Origin: Propionibacteriaceae bacterium | GTDB taxonomy: Bacteria; Actinomycetota; Actinomycetes; Propionibacteriales; Propionibacteriaceae | Assembly: GCA_031285845.1 (NCBI GenBank) | Contig: JAITVK010000028.1 | Coordinates: 60,919-124,918, forward strand | Direction: 5' to 3' | DNA: 64,000 bases | Shown here: in pieces, positions 1 to 7,908 of the stretch | How the letters are laid out: each line of letters starts with the position of its first letter | Numbering within the stretch: position 1 is the stretch's first letter | Notes under the pieces: model-generated | The model's input: only the letters and a program-made list of their open reading frames with translations | What the model was told of the DNA's origin: nothing | The model's database searches: none | Position numbers and translations under genes: made by a program

Positions 1-1
1 T

Positions 2-778
2 TTCGCCCGTTTCATCACCGGGGCCCAAGCCGCGCTCAGTCGACAGCATTTCTCGCTGCAATTGCAGATGGCGCCAGATTTGGCCAGCGAGTCCACCATC
101 CACGCCGAGTGGGTCGCCGCGAACAGTGTCGACGGGATCATCGTCCTCGACCCGAGATCCCACGACCCCAGGGTCGAACAGTTGGAGCGGTTGGGCCACC
201 CAGCGGTCATCGTCGGCGGCGAATGGAACAGTGCGACGATCGCGTCGATCAGACCTGACGACGCCGAGTTCATGCGGACGATTCTGCGCCATTTGACGAG
301 CTTGGGGCATCGTCGCATCGGGTACGTCACTGGCGAGCAGAGCTTTCTGCATATTCGGACTCGCATCGACGCGTTCAATGGGTTCATGGTCGACGCTGGA
401 GTCTGGGGCGCAGTGTTGGCGGGCAATTTCACTCCCGAACGGGCTGTGGACGCCACCGATCGACTGATGGCCTCGCCCAGCCGTCCCACGGCGGTGGTCT
501 ACGACTCGGAGCTGATGGCGATCGCTGGAATGGGCGCGCTGTCGACGGCTGGGCTCGGCGTTCCGTCCGACGTGTCCGTGGTGTCGTGGGAGGATTCGCT
601 GGTCTGTCAGGTGCTCCGACCCAGTCTGACCACGTTGGATCGTGACGCGGTGTCGCTGGGCAAGAGGTCGGCCGCCGCACTGCTGAGTCTGATCGGCGGC
701 GAGCCGGTCGATCAGCCTACGACGACCGCGTCGGTGATCCACCGCGACTCCACCGCCGCGGTGAGCGACGCCCCGTGA
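2..778 (+). CDS. LacI/GalR-family regulator, C-terminal part (5' end outside window)
   Basis: The frame is open from base 2, so this is the 3' part of a longer gene whose DNA-binding helix-turn-helix lies before the window. What remains is the periplasmic-binding-protein-like effector domain of the LacI/GalR family: a VDGIIVLDPR stretch, a GHRRIGYVTG strand-turn after a conserved His, PTAVVYDSELMAIAG near the dimer core, and GVPSDVSVVSWEDS followed by the typical PSLTTL. An effector, probably a sugar, is expected to change operator binding. Its stop codon overlaps the GTG start of the GH92 gene (GTGA), so the two are translationally coupled and the regulator probably controls that glycosidase. 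The family call is firm. The ligand is unknown, though a mannoside is a reasonable guess from the neighbour. Confidence 0.88.
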   Translation, partial: FARFITGAQAALSRQHFSLQLQMAPDLASESTIHAEWVAANSVDGIIVLDPRSHDPRVEQLERLGHPAVIVGGEWNSATIASIRPDDAEFMRTILRHLTSLGHRRIGYVTGEQSFLHIRTRIDAFNGFMVDAGVWGAVLAGNFTPERAVDATDRLMASPSRPTAVVYDSELMAIAGMGALSTAGLGVPSDVSVVSWEDSLVCQVLRPSLTTLDRDAVSLGKRSAAALLSLIGGEPVDQPTTTASVIHRDSTAAVSDAP

Positions 779-3700
779 CAGACGCGGCCGTCGATCGATC
801 CGGATCGAGTCCGTGCGACGGCGGGGGTCTTCATACCGTCGATTCGCCGCCCGTCGAGCCTCGGTGGGTCGTGACGGGTCGTACGCGCCGTGTCCGCTTC
901 ACTCAGGCTGATGGCCCGGCTGACCCGCCGTCCTCGAAACCACGGTGTGGAGTCTTGGGCGGCCAGGTCTTCAGTTTCTCCCACCGTCCCGGACGCGGTG
1001 TGACCACGGTCTTCGTCCGGCTCGAAGCGCCACTGGTCGTGACCGAGCGGTCGAGGTGGTCATGGGCGACCTACGCCGACGACGACACGGCGCTGTCACC
1101 CCCGTGGTCGTCGTTGGCGATCATGCCCGATCTGGTGTTCGACGACGGTTCCCGACTCAGCGGCGGAGTCGCGGGGCGGCTCGCGATCGATCGCTACGGC
1201 TTCGCGGCCACCCCGTCAGCCCAGTTCTCCGCTCGCTGGCAGTTGCCTGAACAATGGAACGCGGACACCTGCGAATTGGCCGCGTGGGTTGGTCGTACGG
1301 TGGTGGGTTTCGACGCGGTGTTGGGTGATCCGTCCCTGGTCGGGGTGGCCGGTGAGGCTCGGGGGCACGTCGAGGTGAAGCTTGAGATCGACCGACCTTC
1401 TGAGACGGGTGACCCGGTCGACCGGGTCGACACTCGTCGCGGCAGTCATGCTGGGTTCCGCTTCTCACGCGGGAACACCGTCCCGCTGTGTGGGGTTCCC
1501 CACGGATTCGCCTACATCACCCCGGCGACGAACGCCTCCGACGAGCGCTGGCCTTATCGCCCGTACGTTCACGATGATCCACTCGGACGCCGTCTGGAGG
1601 CGCTCCAGGTCTGTCACCAGCCGAGCCCGTGGATCGGCGACTTCGGCGTGCTGCACCTGATGCCGTTCACTGGTCGCCCGTTCAGTGCTCGCCCCGCGCG
1701 GCGACGCCACATTCGTCCCGATAGCGAGGTCGCTCGTCCGTGGGGTTATCGCGCCGACCTGGTCGGCGAACCGTCGAGTGGGAACGCCTGTCAGGTGCGC
1801 GTCACCGCGACGAGCCACGCGGCGGCGTTTCAGATTGTCGGCGCCGGTCCGATTGGTGTCATCATCGACCAACTGAACGATCGCGGTGAGCTTCATTTCG
1901 ACGACCTGTCCGATGGCCGAGTCGGCTTCCACGGGTGGGTCGGTCAGCGTGAGGATCAGGCCTGGGGCAACGCTCCTCGGCTCTACTTCGCCGGATCCAG
2001 CGGCCAGCCCGGTTCGGCCGGTGGTCTGAGCGACGACGGTCGTGGCTCGGTGGCGGGGTTCATCGGTTCGACCGCCGCTGAGTCTTGCGAGCTGACCAGC
2101 GGCGACAGACCGTCGGGGGAGCGAGGTCTGACCTCGCCCAGCGAGGCGGCCAGTGGTGATGATCCGCCGGGGGAGCGGATGTTCGAAGTACGACTGGCGA
2201 CCTCGTACATCAGCGTCGACCAGGCTCAACGCAACCTGAAGCAGGAGGCCGACTGGACGGTCGGCTTCGCCGAACTCGAAGCCACCGCGCGACGTGCCTG
2301 GGATCAAGCCTGCTCGCCGATCGAGGCGGTGACGACGGGCCACCCGGCTCGGCGCTTAGCCGATCAGGAACTGCGAGACACGATCGCCGCCGATCTCTAC
2401 CGGCTCCACCTGTATCCCAACCAGCTGTGGGAAGACACCGGCGAACCCGGGGCGGTCGAAGCGCGATTCGCGGACGTGTTCAACTCGCCTGGGACGTCCG
2501 GGCCGCGCCACACCGGGTTGGAGGTGGTCTCGGGGCGTGCGGTGGTCACCAACGGCTACTGGGACACGTATCGTACGGTGTGGCCGATGCTCGCACTGTT
2601 GGATCCGCAGCTCACCGGCGAACTGTTGGACGGGCAACTGGAGCAGGTCCGCCGTGGCGGCTGGATGGCGCGGTGGAGCGCGCCCGGTTATGTCGATTCG
2701 ATGGTGGGAACCTCGTCGGATCAGATCTTCGCCGACGCCGCCGTCTGGGGTGTGACCGGTTTCGATCGTCAGTTGGCGTTCGAATCGGGTTGGCGGAACG
2801 CCTGCGAACCGTCGCGGGATCCGCGGGTGGGACGGGCAGGCATCGCCTCGGCCCGCTTCACCGGTGTCATGCCTGACAACGTCGAGGCCGGCTTGTCGTG
2901 GACGATCGAGGCCGCCATCAGTGACGCCGCTCTGGCGCGTTTCGCGCGGCAGTTGGCGACCACGACCGATCGCGAGCAGCGCTATTCCGCTTTCGCGCGG
3001 TATTTCGACAATCGCAGGTTGTCGTACCGTCAACTGTTCGATCCGAGCGTGGGCTTCTTCCGTGGTCGGAGCCACCCTTCGCGCCCGGGCTTTGACCCTG
3101 CCCGATGGGGCGGGGATTACACGGAGACCAATGCCTGGGGGATGTCAGTGTCGGCGGTTCATGATCTGGCCGGATTGCGCGACCTCTACGGCGGCCCGGT
3201 TGGGCTTCGTCGCCATCTCGACCGGTTGTTCGCCACCGCGGAGCCTGGCCGTGACCCTGGAGGGTACTCCCAGATCATCCACGAGCAGCGCGAGGCTCGG
3301 GCAGTACGGGCGGGCATGTGCGCCATCTCCAACCAACCGGCTCACCACATCCCGTACATCTATTCGGCGACGGATCAACCCTGGCGAGCCGGTCAGATCG
3401 TCCATGACCTGGCCGGGCGGCTGTTCACCGGGGGTCAGATCCTTCAGGGCTACCCGGGCGATGAAGACAACGGGCAGATGAGCGCGTGGTGGTTGTGGGC
3501 CCTGCTCGGGTTGTACCCGCTGGAGCTGGCTTCGGGGTCTTTGCTGATCGGGGACCCGCTGGCCGACGAGGTTCGTGTGACCCGAAACGGTGGCCAACGG
3601 GTGAGGATCGTGTCGCGGCGAGCCTCGAATCGGTCTGTCCTGATCGCGGCCCGGCTCAACGGCCACGAACTGGCCCAACCGCTCATCCCGGTCGACGCTT

Positions 3701-4173
3701 TTCGCGACGACGTCGACCTGAGACTCACCTTCGGTGAGGATCGGACCGGATCCGCGTTGTGGGCCTCGTCGAACTGCGCTGGACCCGCGCCGGTGTGGCG
3801 TCCCGACCTGGCGCGGGTCGATTCTGCGGTCGGGTCGTCGCCCGTATCGGCGACCGTGTTCGACGACGGATGGAGTGGGCGAGAAGTTGTCTTGGAGCCA
3901 GGCCAGTGGGTCGGGCAGCGCTTCGGATCCCCTCAAGCAGTGACCGACCTGACGCTGACCGTGTCGACCGAGCTTCGCCAAAGCGGGTTTGTGGTCGAAG
4001 CAGGTGACGACGGCGAGCATTGGCAGGTCTGTCCGATGACGGACGTGGCCGTCGTTCCACCGGATCGTACGACCCCATTCAGCCTGCGACCGAGCCCACC
4101 CGCCTTGTGGTGGCGGCTGACCGCCATCACAACGATGAGGCTCACCCAGGTGGAGTTTTTCGCTCTAGACTGA
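775..4173 (+). CDS. GH92-family alpha-mannosidase-like protein with C-terminal beta-sandwich
   Basis: This 1,132-residue protein has the GH92 layout: an N-terminal beta-sandwich, then the catalytic helical barrel. Visible GH92 motifs are YTETNAW with Glu784, IIHEQRE with His836-Glu837, NQPAHHIPY at 853-861 and the signature GDEDNGQMSAWW near 895-906. By recalled comparison with Bacteroides enzymes, Glu784 would be the catalytic acid, Asp896/Asp898 the base and His836-Glu837 the pair associated with alpha-1,2-mannosidase activity. Residues about 405-475 are a Gly/Ser/Pro-rich insertion, and the last 150 residues look like a discoidin (F5/8 type C) module. No signal peptide is seen, so it is probably cytoplasmic. 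The GTG start overlaps the regulator stop by four bases. GH92 is confident; linkage specificity is inferred. Confidence 0.85.
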   Translation: MTDAAVDRSGSSPCDGGGLHTVDSPPVEPRWVVTGRTRRVRFTQADGPADPPSSKPRCGVLGGQVFSFSHRPGRGVTTVFVRLEAPLVVTERSRWSWATYADDDTALSPPWSSLAIMPDLVFDDGSRLSGGVAGRLAIDRYGFAATPSAQFSARWQLPEQWNADTCELAAWVGRTVVGFDAVLGDPSLVGVAGEARGHVEVKLEIDRPSETGDPVDRVDTRRGSHAGFRFSRGNTVPLCGVPHGFAYITPATNASDERWPYRPYVHDDPLGRRLEALQVCHQPSPWIGDFGVLHLMPFTGRPFSARPARRRHIRPDSEVARPWGYRADLVGEPSSGNACQVRVTATSHAAAFQIVGAGPIGVIIDQLNDRGELHFDDLSDGRVGFHGWVGQREDQAWGNAPRLYFAGSSGQPGSAGGLSDDGRGSVAGFIGSTAAESCELTSGDRPSGERGLTSPSEAASGDDPPGERMFEVRLATSYISVDQAQRNLKQEADWTVGFAELEATARRAWDQACSPIEAVTTGHPARRLADQELRDTIAADLYRLHLYPNQLWEDTGEPGAVEARFADVFNSPGTSGPRHTGLEVVSGRAVVTNGYWDTYRTVWPMLALLDPQLTGELLDGQLEQVRRGGWMARWSAPGYVDSMVGTSSDQIFADAAVWGVTGFDRQLAFESGWRNACEPSRDPRVGRAGIASARFTGVMPDNVEAGLSWTIEAAISDAALARFARQLATTTDREQRYSAFARYFDNRRLSYRQLFDPSVGFFRGRSHPSRPGFDPARWGGDYTETNAWGMSVSAVHDLAGLRDLYGGPVGLRRHLDRLFATAEPGRDPGGYSQIIHEQREARAVRAGMCAISNQPAHHIPYIYSATDQPWRAGQIVHDLAGRLFTGGQILQGYPGDEDNGQMSAWWLWALLGLYPLELASGSLLIGDPLADEVRVTRNGGQRVRIVSRRASNRSVLIAARLNGHELAQPLIPVDAFRDDVDLRLTFGEDRTGSALWASSNCAGPAPVWRPDLARVDSAVGSSPVSATVFDDGWSGREVVLEPGQWVGQRFGSPQAVTDLTLTVSTELRQSGFVVEAGDDGEHWQVCPMTDVAVVPPDRTTPFSLRPSPPALWWRLTAITTMRLTQVEFFALD

Positions 4174-4228
4174 AGAAGCGGATCCGCGTCAAACCGGGCG
4201 TCGTCGACCCGTTCACGAAGGAGAGGAC

Positions 4229-5167
4229 ATGAGAACTTTCACCCTAGGAGCCAGCTCACTTATGGTGCCGAACGTCGTCGCCGGCATGATGCGCATCGCG
4301 CAGATGGAAGACGACGACATCCGAGCCCTCGTGCGCAGTGCTTTGGACCATCAGATCAACTTTTTCGATCACGCCGACCTTTACGGCGGGACGACGCATC
4401 ACTGCGAGGAACGGTTCGCGCAGGCGCTGAAGTGGGGTTCCACCGAGCGGTCGGAGGTCATCCTCCAGACCAAGTGTGGCATCGTCCCAAGCCCGAACGG
4501 GACGTACTATGACTTCAGCCATGACCACATCATCAGGTCGGTCGAGGGCTCGCTCAAGGCGTTGCAGACGGACTATCTGGACATCCTGCTGTTGCATCGC
4601 CCTGACGCGTTGGTCGAACCTGAAGAAGTCGCGCGAGCCTTCGACGAGTTGGCTCAAGCGGGTAAGGTCCGCCACTTCGGGGTCTCCAATCACACGCCGG
4701 GCCAAATCGAGTTGCTCGCGAAATATGTCTCCCAGCCGTTGGTGGCCAATCAGGTGCAGCTGTCGATGACCCATTCGCCGCTGATCGCCCAGGGGTTGTC
4801 GATGAACATGGCGGCGGAGGATCAGTCGATCAGTCGCGACTGCGGCCTGGTCGACTACTGCCGTCTCCACGATGTCACGCTACAGGCCTGGTCACCGTAC
4901 CAATCCGGTTTCTTCACCGGCGTCTTCCTCGGCAATCCTGACTATGCCGAGCTCAATCAGGTCATCGACCGTTTGGCCCAGGAGTACGCCGTGACGCCGA
5001 TGGCGATCGCCACCGCATGGATCACGCGGCATCCGGCTCGGATGCAGGTCGTGTTGGGAACCACTCGGCCCGAGCGGGTCGCCGAGGCGGCCGCCGGATC
5101 CGACCTGGAACTGACCCGCAGTCAGTGGTACGAGTTGTTCCGCGTCGCCGGTCACATCATTCCCTGA
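4229..5167 (+). CDS. Aldo/keto reductase, YdhF-like
   Basis: This 312-residue single-domain TIM barrel should reduce an aldehyde or ketone, or oxidise the alcohol, with NADPH in the cytoplasm. The aldo/keto reductase tetrad is visible as Asp47 and Tyr52 in FFDHADLYGG, Lys82 in LQTKCG and His123 in LLHRPD. The sequence between them (HFGVSNHTPGQIELL and LQAWSPYQSG) matches the YdhF-type branch. The start is fixed by GAAGGAGAGGAC directly before the ATG. It follows the GH92 gene by 55 bases in the same direction and may be co-transcribed with it, which would suggest a role on a released sugar, but that is inference. The substrate cannot be read from the sequence. Confidence 0.88.
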   Translation: MRTFTLGASSLMVPNVVAGMMRIAQMEDDDIRALVRSALDHQINFFDHADLYGGTTHHCEERFAQALKWGSTERSEVILQTKCGIVPSPNGTYYDFSHDHIIRSVEGSLKALQTDYLDILLLHRPDALVEPEEVARAFDELAQAGKVRHFGVSNHTPGQIELLAKYVSQPLVANQVQLSMTHSPLIAQGLSMNMAAEDQSISRDCGLVDYCRLHDVTLQAWSPYQSGFFTGVFLGNPDYAELNQVIDRLAQEYAVTPMAIATAWITRHPARMQVVLGTTRPERVAEAAAGSDLELTRSQWYELFRVAGHIIP

Positions 5168-5228
5168 GTGTCCGGGCTGAGCTAAACAATCACCTTTTGT
5201 GACATACTGGTTGCTGCATGATTGATCG

Positions 5229-5259
5229 GATTCTCGTCGGCCCCTGCCTGACGAGAATC
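5229..5259 (+). terminator. Perfect 10-bp hairpin between aldo/keto reductase and small winged-helix gene
   Basis: GATTCTCGTC at 5229-5238 pairs perfectly with GACGAGAATC at 5250-5259 across an 11-base loop. No run of T follows. It lies 62 bases after the aldo/keto reductase stop and 55 bases before the next start, so it could end the upstream transcript or sit in the leader of the small gene. Confidence 0.45.
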
Positions 5260-5314
5260 GGTCGGTCAAGTCTAACCGTCCGGCGATGTGCGCCGCGACA
5301 AGAAAGGATGAACC

Positions 5315-5494
5315 ATGGCTACCAAAGATGACGTGCTCCAGGCTTTCGCCAGCAGTGACAAGCCGCTCAAGTCGGCCGAGGTCGCCGCGCTGCTCAGTGT
5401 GGACAAGCCCGAGGTCGACAAGGCGATCAAGGCTCTGAAAGCTGAAGGCAAGCTGGTGTCGCCGAAGGTCTGCTTCTACACCGTGGCGAGCTGA
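5315..5494 (+). CDS. Small winged-helix-like protein (59 aa)
   Basis: This short gene begins ATGGCTACCAAAGATGACG behind AAAGGATG and encodes 59 residues: an N-terminal helix, a segment VAALLSVDKPEVDKAIKALK that reads as helix-turn-helix, and a wing-like KLVSPKVCFYTVAS tail. It resembles the stand-alone winged-helix domains used as small DNA-binding proteins. High lysine content (about one residue in six) and the absence of any other domain support DNA binding. It is flanked by a perfect hairpin upstream and a strong terminator downstream, so it is probably monocistronic and well expressed. Its target is unknown. Confidence 0.7.
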   Translation: MATKDDVLQAFASSDKPLKSAEVAALLSVDKPEVDKAIKALKAEGKLVSPKVCFYTVAS

Positions 5495-5559
5495 GCTGCT
5501 GCGAGATTTCAGGCAGTCAACGACGCGTCGTCCGGTTTCGGGCGGCGCGTTGTTGACCG

Positions 5560-5592
5560 AGGCGCCGTCTGAACGTGGACGGCGCCTTCTTC
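5560..5592 (+). terminator. Rho-independent terminator after the small winged-helix gene
   Basis: AGGCGCCGTC (5560-5569) and GACGGCGCCT (5578-5587) form a perfect 10-bp GC-rich stem with an 8-base loop, followed by TCTTC. It lies between two convergent genes and its end touches the stop codon region of the minus-strand DUF1801 gene, so it may act in both directions. Confidence 0.7.
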
Positions 5593-6022
5593 ACATTTGG
5601 GGCGTGTTCTGTGGATGCCTCGCCAGGGCGCGCTCCACTCGCCAGGCGGTGATGTCGGCGATCAGGTCGAAGTCGACCGGCTTGTCGTACGGGAATTGCA
5701 GCGTGCCCTTCGACGTACGATAGGTCTCGACCCGTTCTGGGAACGGGATGTCGGTCATGTCGCCGGGGAAGATGCCCAGATGGTTCTTGAAACTGGCGAA
5801 GTGGATCAGGTTCTCTTCCTGCCAGAAGGTGGGCATACGCCAGGAGATTCGCTCGCTGGCTTCAGGCGCGGCGGCATGGATGCAGGCGCGAACCTGCTGC
5901 AGCAGCGGCCGACGAGCCTCGGGCTGAGCCGCGATGTAGTCGTCGATCTCGGGGATCTCGTGGCAGAAATGGTGTTGGTCGGTGTGAGCGAACTCGCGTC
6001 CGCAGGCGGGGCAGGTCCACAT
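5591..6022 (-). CDS. DUF1801-domain protein with N-terminal zinc-ribbon-like motif
   Basis: This 143-residue protein starts MWTCPACGREF and continues with HHFCHE, giving a Cys-x2-Cys plus His/Cys set that could hold one zinc. The rest is a DUF1801 (YdhG-like) fold with the family hallmarks ISWRMPTFW, HFASFKNHLGIFPG and KGTLQFPYDKPVDFDLI. The biochemical role of this family is not settled. A frataxin-like iron-chaperone idea exists for relatives. The GAGGAC ribosome site sits four bases before the ATG. The gene stands alone, convergent with the small winged-helix gene. Confidence 0.8.
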   Translation of the reverse strand: MWTCPACGREFAHTDQHHFCHEIPEIDDYIAAQPEARRPLLQQVRACIHAAAPEASERISWRMPTFWQEENLIHFASFKNHLGIFPGDMTDIPFPERVETYRTSKGTLQFPYDKPVDFDLIADITAWRVERALARHPQNTPQM

Positions 6023-6360
6023 GGTCGTCCTCGTTCCATTCGGTGATGAGCCACAGTGTTGTCTGTGGCCATGTTGATGCGTACGCTACCGTGTTGCAAG
6101 CGCGCGGTCCAACCGGTGTCGGTGGCGATCGGTTTCGATCCTGCGTGCGACCGATCTGGGCTCCATCAGGCGGAGGTGGTCCGGGGTCGCCTCCTGACCG
6201 GGTCTGGTCGGTTCGAGGTTCACTCGGCGCGGCTGGCGCGGCTGCTGAGGTAGAATCGGTCGGGTCATCCAGACGGGCATCGGGGCGTACGATCCGGCTG
6301 GCGACGACAACCCCCATCTGATGGCTGACTCCCATCTCGACTCGCATCCAAGGAGGCATG
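6023..6360. other. Divergent intergenic region upstream of galK
   Basis: This 338-base gap separates the minus-strand DUF1801 gene from galactokinase. It holds a perfect 7-bp inverted repeat (GCCACAG at 6050-6056, CTGTGGC at 6063-6069), suitable as an operator or small hairpin near the DUF1801 promoter, and a TAGAAT at 6251-6256 that could be the -10 box for galK. The short open frames here have no ribosome site and read as chance. Confidence 0.5.
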
Positions 6361-7527
6361 ATGACCGCGCTCGACACGGCTGTCGAACTGTTCACAACCC
6401 AATTCGGCGGTGAGCCCGACGGGGTGTGGGAAGCGCCGGGACGGGTCAACCTGATCGGCGAGCACACCGACTACAACCAGGGCCTGGTCTTGCCGATCGC
6501 CCTGCCACAGCGGACGTACGCAGTGGCGCGAGCGCGAGCCGACCGTGTGGTGCGTTGCGTCTCCGACGGCATGGATCCGGGGATCCCGGTCGACTTGGAC
6601 GACATCGCGGTCGGCCATCCGAGCCAGTGGGAGCGCTACCCGGTTGGAGTGATGTGGGCTCTGCGCGAGGCTGGCCATGAGCTCGCGGGCATGGACGTGG
6701 CTTTCGCCTCGGACGTCCCGGTCGGGGCCGGACTGTCGAGCTCGGCCGCGATCGAAGGCGCGATGGGCGCGGCCGCCTCCGACCTGTTCGGATTGGGTTT
6801 GCTCGATGACGACGAGGGGCGATCCGTGTTGGCCACGGTCTGCCAGCGGGCGGAGAACGTCATCGCCCAAGCGCCGACCGGCGGGATGGATCAGGCGGCC
6901 TCGATCCGGTCGAAGCAGGGTCACGCGCTGTGCCTCGACTGCCAGGACGGCTCGGTGGCCCATGTGCCTTTCCGCTTGTCTGAAGCGGGTTTGGCTCTCC
7001 TGGTTGTCAACACTCGGGTGTCGCATTCCCACTCTGACGGGGAGTACGGCTCGCGGCGCGCGCAATGCGAACAGGCCTGCGCGCGGCTGGGGATCGACAG
7101 TTTGCGCGAGATCACCCCGCAGACGCTGCCGGTGGCTTTGGCTCGCCTGAACGACGATGTGCTGGCCCGACGGGTGCGTCATGTGGTCACCGAGACCGAG
7201 CGCGTACGGCTGGCGGCGCGGGCTCTGGCTGACGACGACTTTGTGGAATTGGGACGGCTGTTCGTCGACTCGCACGCGTCGATGCGTGATGACTATGAGA
7301 TCTCCTGCCCTGAACTGGATCTCAGCGTGGTCACCGCCTTGGAAGCGGGCGCGTTGGGCGCGCGGATGACTGGCGGTGGTTTTGGCGGTTCGTCGATCGC
7401 TGTGGTCTACGCCGCCCACTTGGAGCAGACGATGAACCAGGTAGCGTCGGCGTTCGACGCGGCCGGACACGCCGCTCCGGAGTTCATCGTGGCCCAAGCG
7501 GGCCCGCCTGCTCGTCGTACTGCTTGA
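6361..7527 (+). CDS. galK: Galactokinase
   Basis: Galactokinase phosphorylates alpha-D-galactose at C1 with ATP, the entry step of the Leloir pathway. All GHMP-kinase signatures are present: PGRVNLIGEHTDYNQG near the N terminus (sugar binding and family signature), VPVGAGLSSSAAIEGA (the ATP-binding P-loop of GHMP kinases) and ARMTGGGFGGSSIAVV near the C terminus. Length (388 residues) is normal. Two ATGs lie side by side at 6358 and 6361. The AGGAGG at 6351-6356 is one base from the first and four from the second, so the second is preferred. No galT or galE is adjacent, so the rest of the pathway must be elsewhere. Confidence 0.93.
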   Translation: MTALDTAVELFTTQFGGEPDGVWEAPGRVNLIGEHTDYNQGLVLPIALPQRTYAVARARADRVVRCVSDGMDPGIPVDLDDIAVGHPSQWERYPVGVMWALREAGHELAGMDVAFASDVPVGAGLSSSAAIEGAMGAAASDLFGLGLLDDDEGRSVLATVCQRAENVIAQAPTGGMDQAASIRSKQGHALCLDCQDGSVAHVPFRLSEAGLALLVVNTRVSHSHSDGEYGSRRAQCEQACARLGIDSLREITPQTLPVALARLNDDVLARRVRHVVTETERVRLAARALADDDFVELGRLFVDSHASMRDDYEISCPELDLSVVTALEAGALGARMTGGGFGGSSIAVVYAAHLEQTMNQVASAFDAAGHAAPEFIVAQAGPPARRTA

Positions 7528-7580
7528 TATCTGAAGAGCTCGGCGAATTCCTCGCACGATCTCGCGCCGATGTCAGTGGC

Positions 7581-7602
7581 CTGTTCTAGGATGGAAGAAC
7601 AG
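7581..7602 (+). promoter_or_regulatory. Inverted repeat overlapping a -10 box upstream of the YegP gene
   Basis: CTGTTCT (7581-7587) and AGAACAG (7596-7602) form a perfect 7-bp inverted repeat with an 8-base centre. A TAGGAT -10-like hexamer at 7587-7592 lies inside it, 47 bases before the gene start, so a repressor bound here would block the promoter. The binding protein is unknown. Confidence 0.4.
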
Positions 7603-7638
7603 CTCAGGGAGGGCTGCTGTGTCGGAAGGACAGAGTTG

Positions 7639-7821
7639 ATGGCTGGAACATTCGAAGTCTACAAAGACAAGGCTGACAAGTATCGTTTTCGCCTGAAGGC
7701 CGCGAACGGCCAAGTGGTCGCGAGCAGCGAGGCGTACGAATCCAAGGCGGCGGTGATGAATGGTTGCGACGCGGTTCAGCGGGCGGCCGACGGCGCCAAG
7801 ATTGTCGAGGTCGACGCCTGA
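7639..7821 (+). CDS. YegP family (DUF1508) protein
   Basis: A 60-residue protein consisting of one DUF1508/YegP unit: GTFEVYKDKADKYRFRLKA, then NGQVVASSEAYESKAA and a closing KIVEVDA. These small beta-rich domains are common in bacteria and of unknown function. The frame could be extended upstream, but the ATG at 7639 is preferred because GGAAGGA lies eight bases before it and the extension would add residues foreign to the family. It sits alone ahead of the MFS transporter gene. Confidence 0.85.
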   Translation: MAGTFEVYKDKADKYRFRLKAANGQVVASSEAYESKAAVMNGCDAVQRAADGAKIVEVDA

Positions 7822-7908
7822 GGTGGGCCATGCCGGGCGCGGTCGGGAGGTTCAACGCTGATCGCGCGGTGTGAGCCACCGACGAGGCGGTGAGGAAGCA
7901 GGTGGGGT

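Noticed and set aside
853..861. A missing catalytic Glu in the GH92 motif NQPAHHIPY
   Set aside because: These are residue numbers of the GH92 protein. On second look GH92 proteins commonly have NQP here, and the candidate acid is Glu784 in YTETNAW, so nothing is missing.
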